Source: JBHHYU01 sp046757725 (GTDB taxonomy: Bacteria; Desulfobacterota; Binatia; UBA9968). From it: DNA of 6,408 nt. How positions within the stretch are numbered: the stretch's first letter is position 1; each line of letters begins with the position of its first letter. A model generated the notes under the pieces. The model saw nothing but the letters and a program-made list of their open reading frames with translations. It ran no database searches and was not told the origin of the DNA. Below are positions 5,706 through 6,408 of the stretch, one piece after another. A program made the position numbers and the translations under genes. The DNA lies in assembly GCA_046757725.1 (NCBI GenBank), contig JBHHYU010000132.1, positions 1 through 6,408 of the forward strand. Direction: 5' to 3'.

Positions 5706-6332
5706 ATGCAATATTACGATATTTCTCTCAATTTATCAGCAGAGACGGTTCGGTGGGTGACATCTCAGCCCTTTGAGTTAGTCGAGCGGCGTCGTATGAG
5801 CCGAGGAGATCACAATAATTCCTCAGGACTCATCATGAGCGCCCATGCCGGGACGCATCTTGATGCTCCATTCCATTTTACTCCCAACGGCGCCACCATC
5901 GACTCTTTGCCGCTCGATCTCTTCGCAGGCCCAGCTGTGGTGCACGCCGTGAAGGCAGATAGGTACATCACGGCGGAGCACGTTGCTGCATTGGACTTAG
6001 GAGATGTGCCTCGGGTCCTCTTTAAAACGCGAAACTCGGAGCTTCTAAAAAAATCGACGTATGATCCTGGTTTCGTCGCCTTTTCAATGGATGCGGCAGA
6101 TGCCCTGGTGGCCCGGCGCGTCAGATTGGTGGGATTAGATTACCTCTCTGTGGCGCATGCCGACGAACAGATCCCTGTCCACCGTGCCTTTTTGGATCAC
6201 GGGGTGGCTCTCCTCGAAGGTGTGGATCTTTCGGAGATCAAACCGGGACGCTACGAGCTTTTCTGCTTCCCTGTTCGGCTGCACGGGTCAGATGGAGCCC
6301 CTTGTCGCGCCGTGCTCCGAGACCTACTCTAG
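5706..6332 (+). CDS. Cyclase family protein, kynurenine formamidase-like hydrolase
   Basis: A 208-residue, probably cytoplasmic metal-dependent hydrolase of the cyclase family (Pfam PF04199), which includes bacterial arylformamidase KynB (about 210 residues). The signature H-x-G-T-H-x-D-x-P-x-H is complete: His47, His51, Asp53 and His57. Further family features are GLDYLSV (143-149), His159 in IPVHRAF, Glu171 in LLEGVDL, and the closing PGRYELFCFPVRLHG block, where KynB has PGRYELIALPLRLEG. These positions match the Zn ligands and catalytic residues recalled for KynB. The N-terminal W-P-G-D segment of KynB is not conserved here (RWVTSQPF at 16-23), so N-formylkynurenine may not be the substrate. 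Other members act on isatin or related amides and lactams. The gene starts with ATG, has TAAGGT 9 nt upstream, and follows the coiled-coil gene by 48 nt. Confidence 0.85.
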   Translation: MQYYDISLNLSAETVRWVTSQPFELVERRRMSRGDHNNSSGLIMSAHAGTHLDAPFHFTPNGATIDSLPLDLFAGPAVVHAVKADRYITAEHVAALDLGDVPRVLFKTRNSELLKKSTYDPGFVAFSMDAADALVARRVRLVGLDYLSVAHADEQIPVHRAFLDHGVALLEGVDLSEIKPGRYELFCFPVRLHGSDGAPCRAVLRDLL

Positions 6333-6361
6333 CTGATCTAGTGCACATAGGGCTTTTATTA

Positions 6362-6408
6362 ATTCAATGTAAACCCCGCCTCTTGAGGCGGGCACAAAGT
6401 GGTTCGAC
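6362..6408. repeat. Dispersed intergenic repeat, left-module copy cut by the window end (copy C)
   Basis: These 47 nt match 1570-1616 with a single difference (A at 6386, G at 1594). The hairpin here is perfect: CCCGCCTC (6375-6382) against GAGGCGGG (6385-6392), with AAACCCC just before it. No T-run follows on the + strand. On the - strand the stem is followed by GGTTTACATT, which would be at best a weak terminator. The copy lies 29 nt after the cyclase stop and continues beyond the window. Confidence 0.8.

Noticed and set aside
6333..6361. Possible terminator after the cyclase gene (GGGCTTTTATT)
   Set aside because: The only nearby partner for GGGCT is inside the coding region about 45 nt upstream, and the local CTAG-CTGAT-CTAG hairpin is too short and not followed by a T-run.

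Overview
The window is a bacterial chromosomal segment of roughly balanced base composition. It is gene-dense on the + strand only and carries dispersed, strongly structured intergenic repeats. No ribosomal or taxonomic marker is present. The mix of catabolic-type enzymes and GC-rich hairpin repeats would fit an uncultured environmental bacterium (for example the NC10/Rokubacteria/Desulfobacterota-like range), but that placement is only an impression.

Layout. Positions 1-246 hold the right half of a repeat element (41-104) and the leader of the first gene. Positions 247-1452 encode a BenE-type benzoate/H+ symporter-family transporter, closed by a good Rho-independent terminator at about 1509-1537. 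Positions 1570-1755 hold the most complete copy of the repeat element, followed by a 25-nt hairpin and a candidate promoter. Next come a D-aminoacylase-type amidohydrolase (1916-3589) and, 56 nt downstream, a haem-oxygenase-fold diiron protein of the TenA/PqqC/CADD type (3646-4392). Positions 4393-4913 hold no intact gene: they contain the decayed 3' end of a dienelactone hydrolase gene (4615-4842), preceded by an unidentified stop-riddled reading frame. A membrane-anchored coiled-coil protein (4914-5657) and a cyclase/kynurenine-formamidase-like hydrolase (5706-6332) follow. A further repeat copy begins at 6362 and runs off the window.

How the parts may fit together. An aromatic-acid-type importer, an amide hydrolase, a diiron oxygenase-like protein, a (broken) dienelactone hydrolase and a metal-dependent formamidase/cyclase suggest a catabolic or tailoring locus for an aromatic or N-acylated carboxylate. 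No complete known pathway can be assembled from these genes, and the substrate is unknown. The transporter is separated from the rest by a terminator and its own repeat, so it may be a separate transcription unit.

The points most worth a second look are four: the modular repeat, whose hairpins are kept by compensatory or wobble changes between copies; the diiron protein with a complete CADD-like ligand set in a catabolic context; the amidohydrolase that appears to lack two histidines of the classical D-aminoacylase site; and the dienelactone hydrolase remnant beside the unexplained coiled-coil gene.
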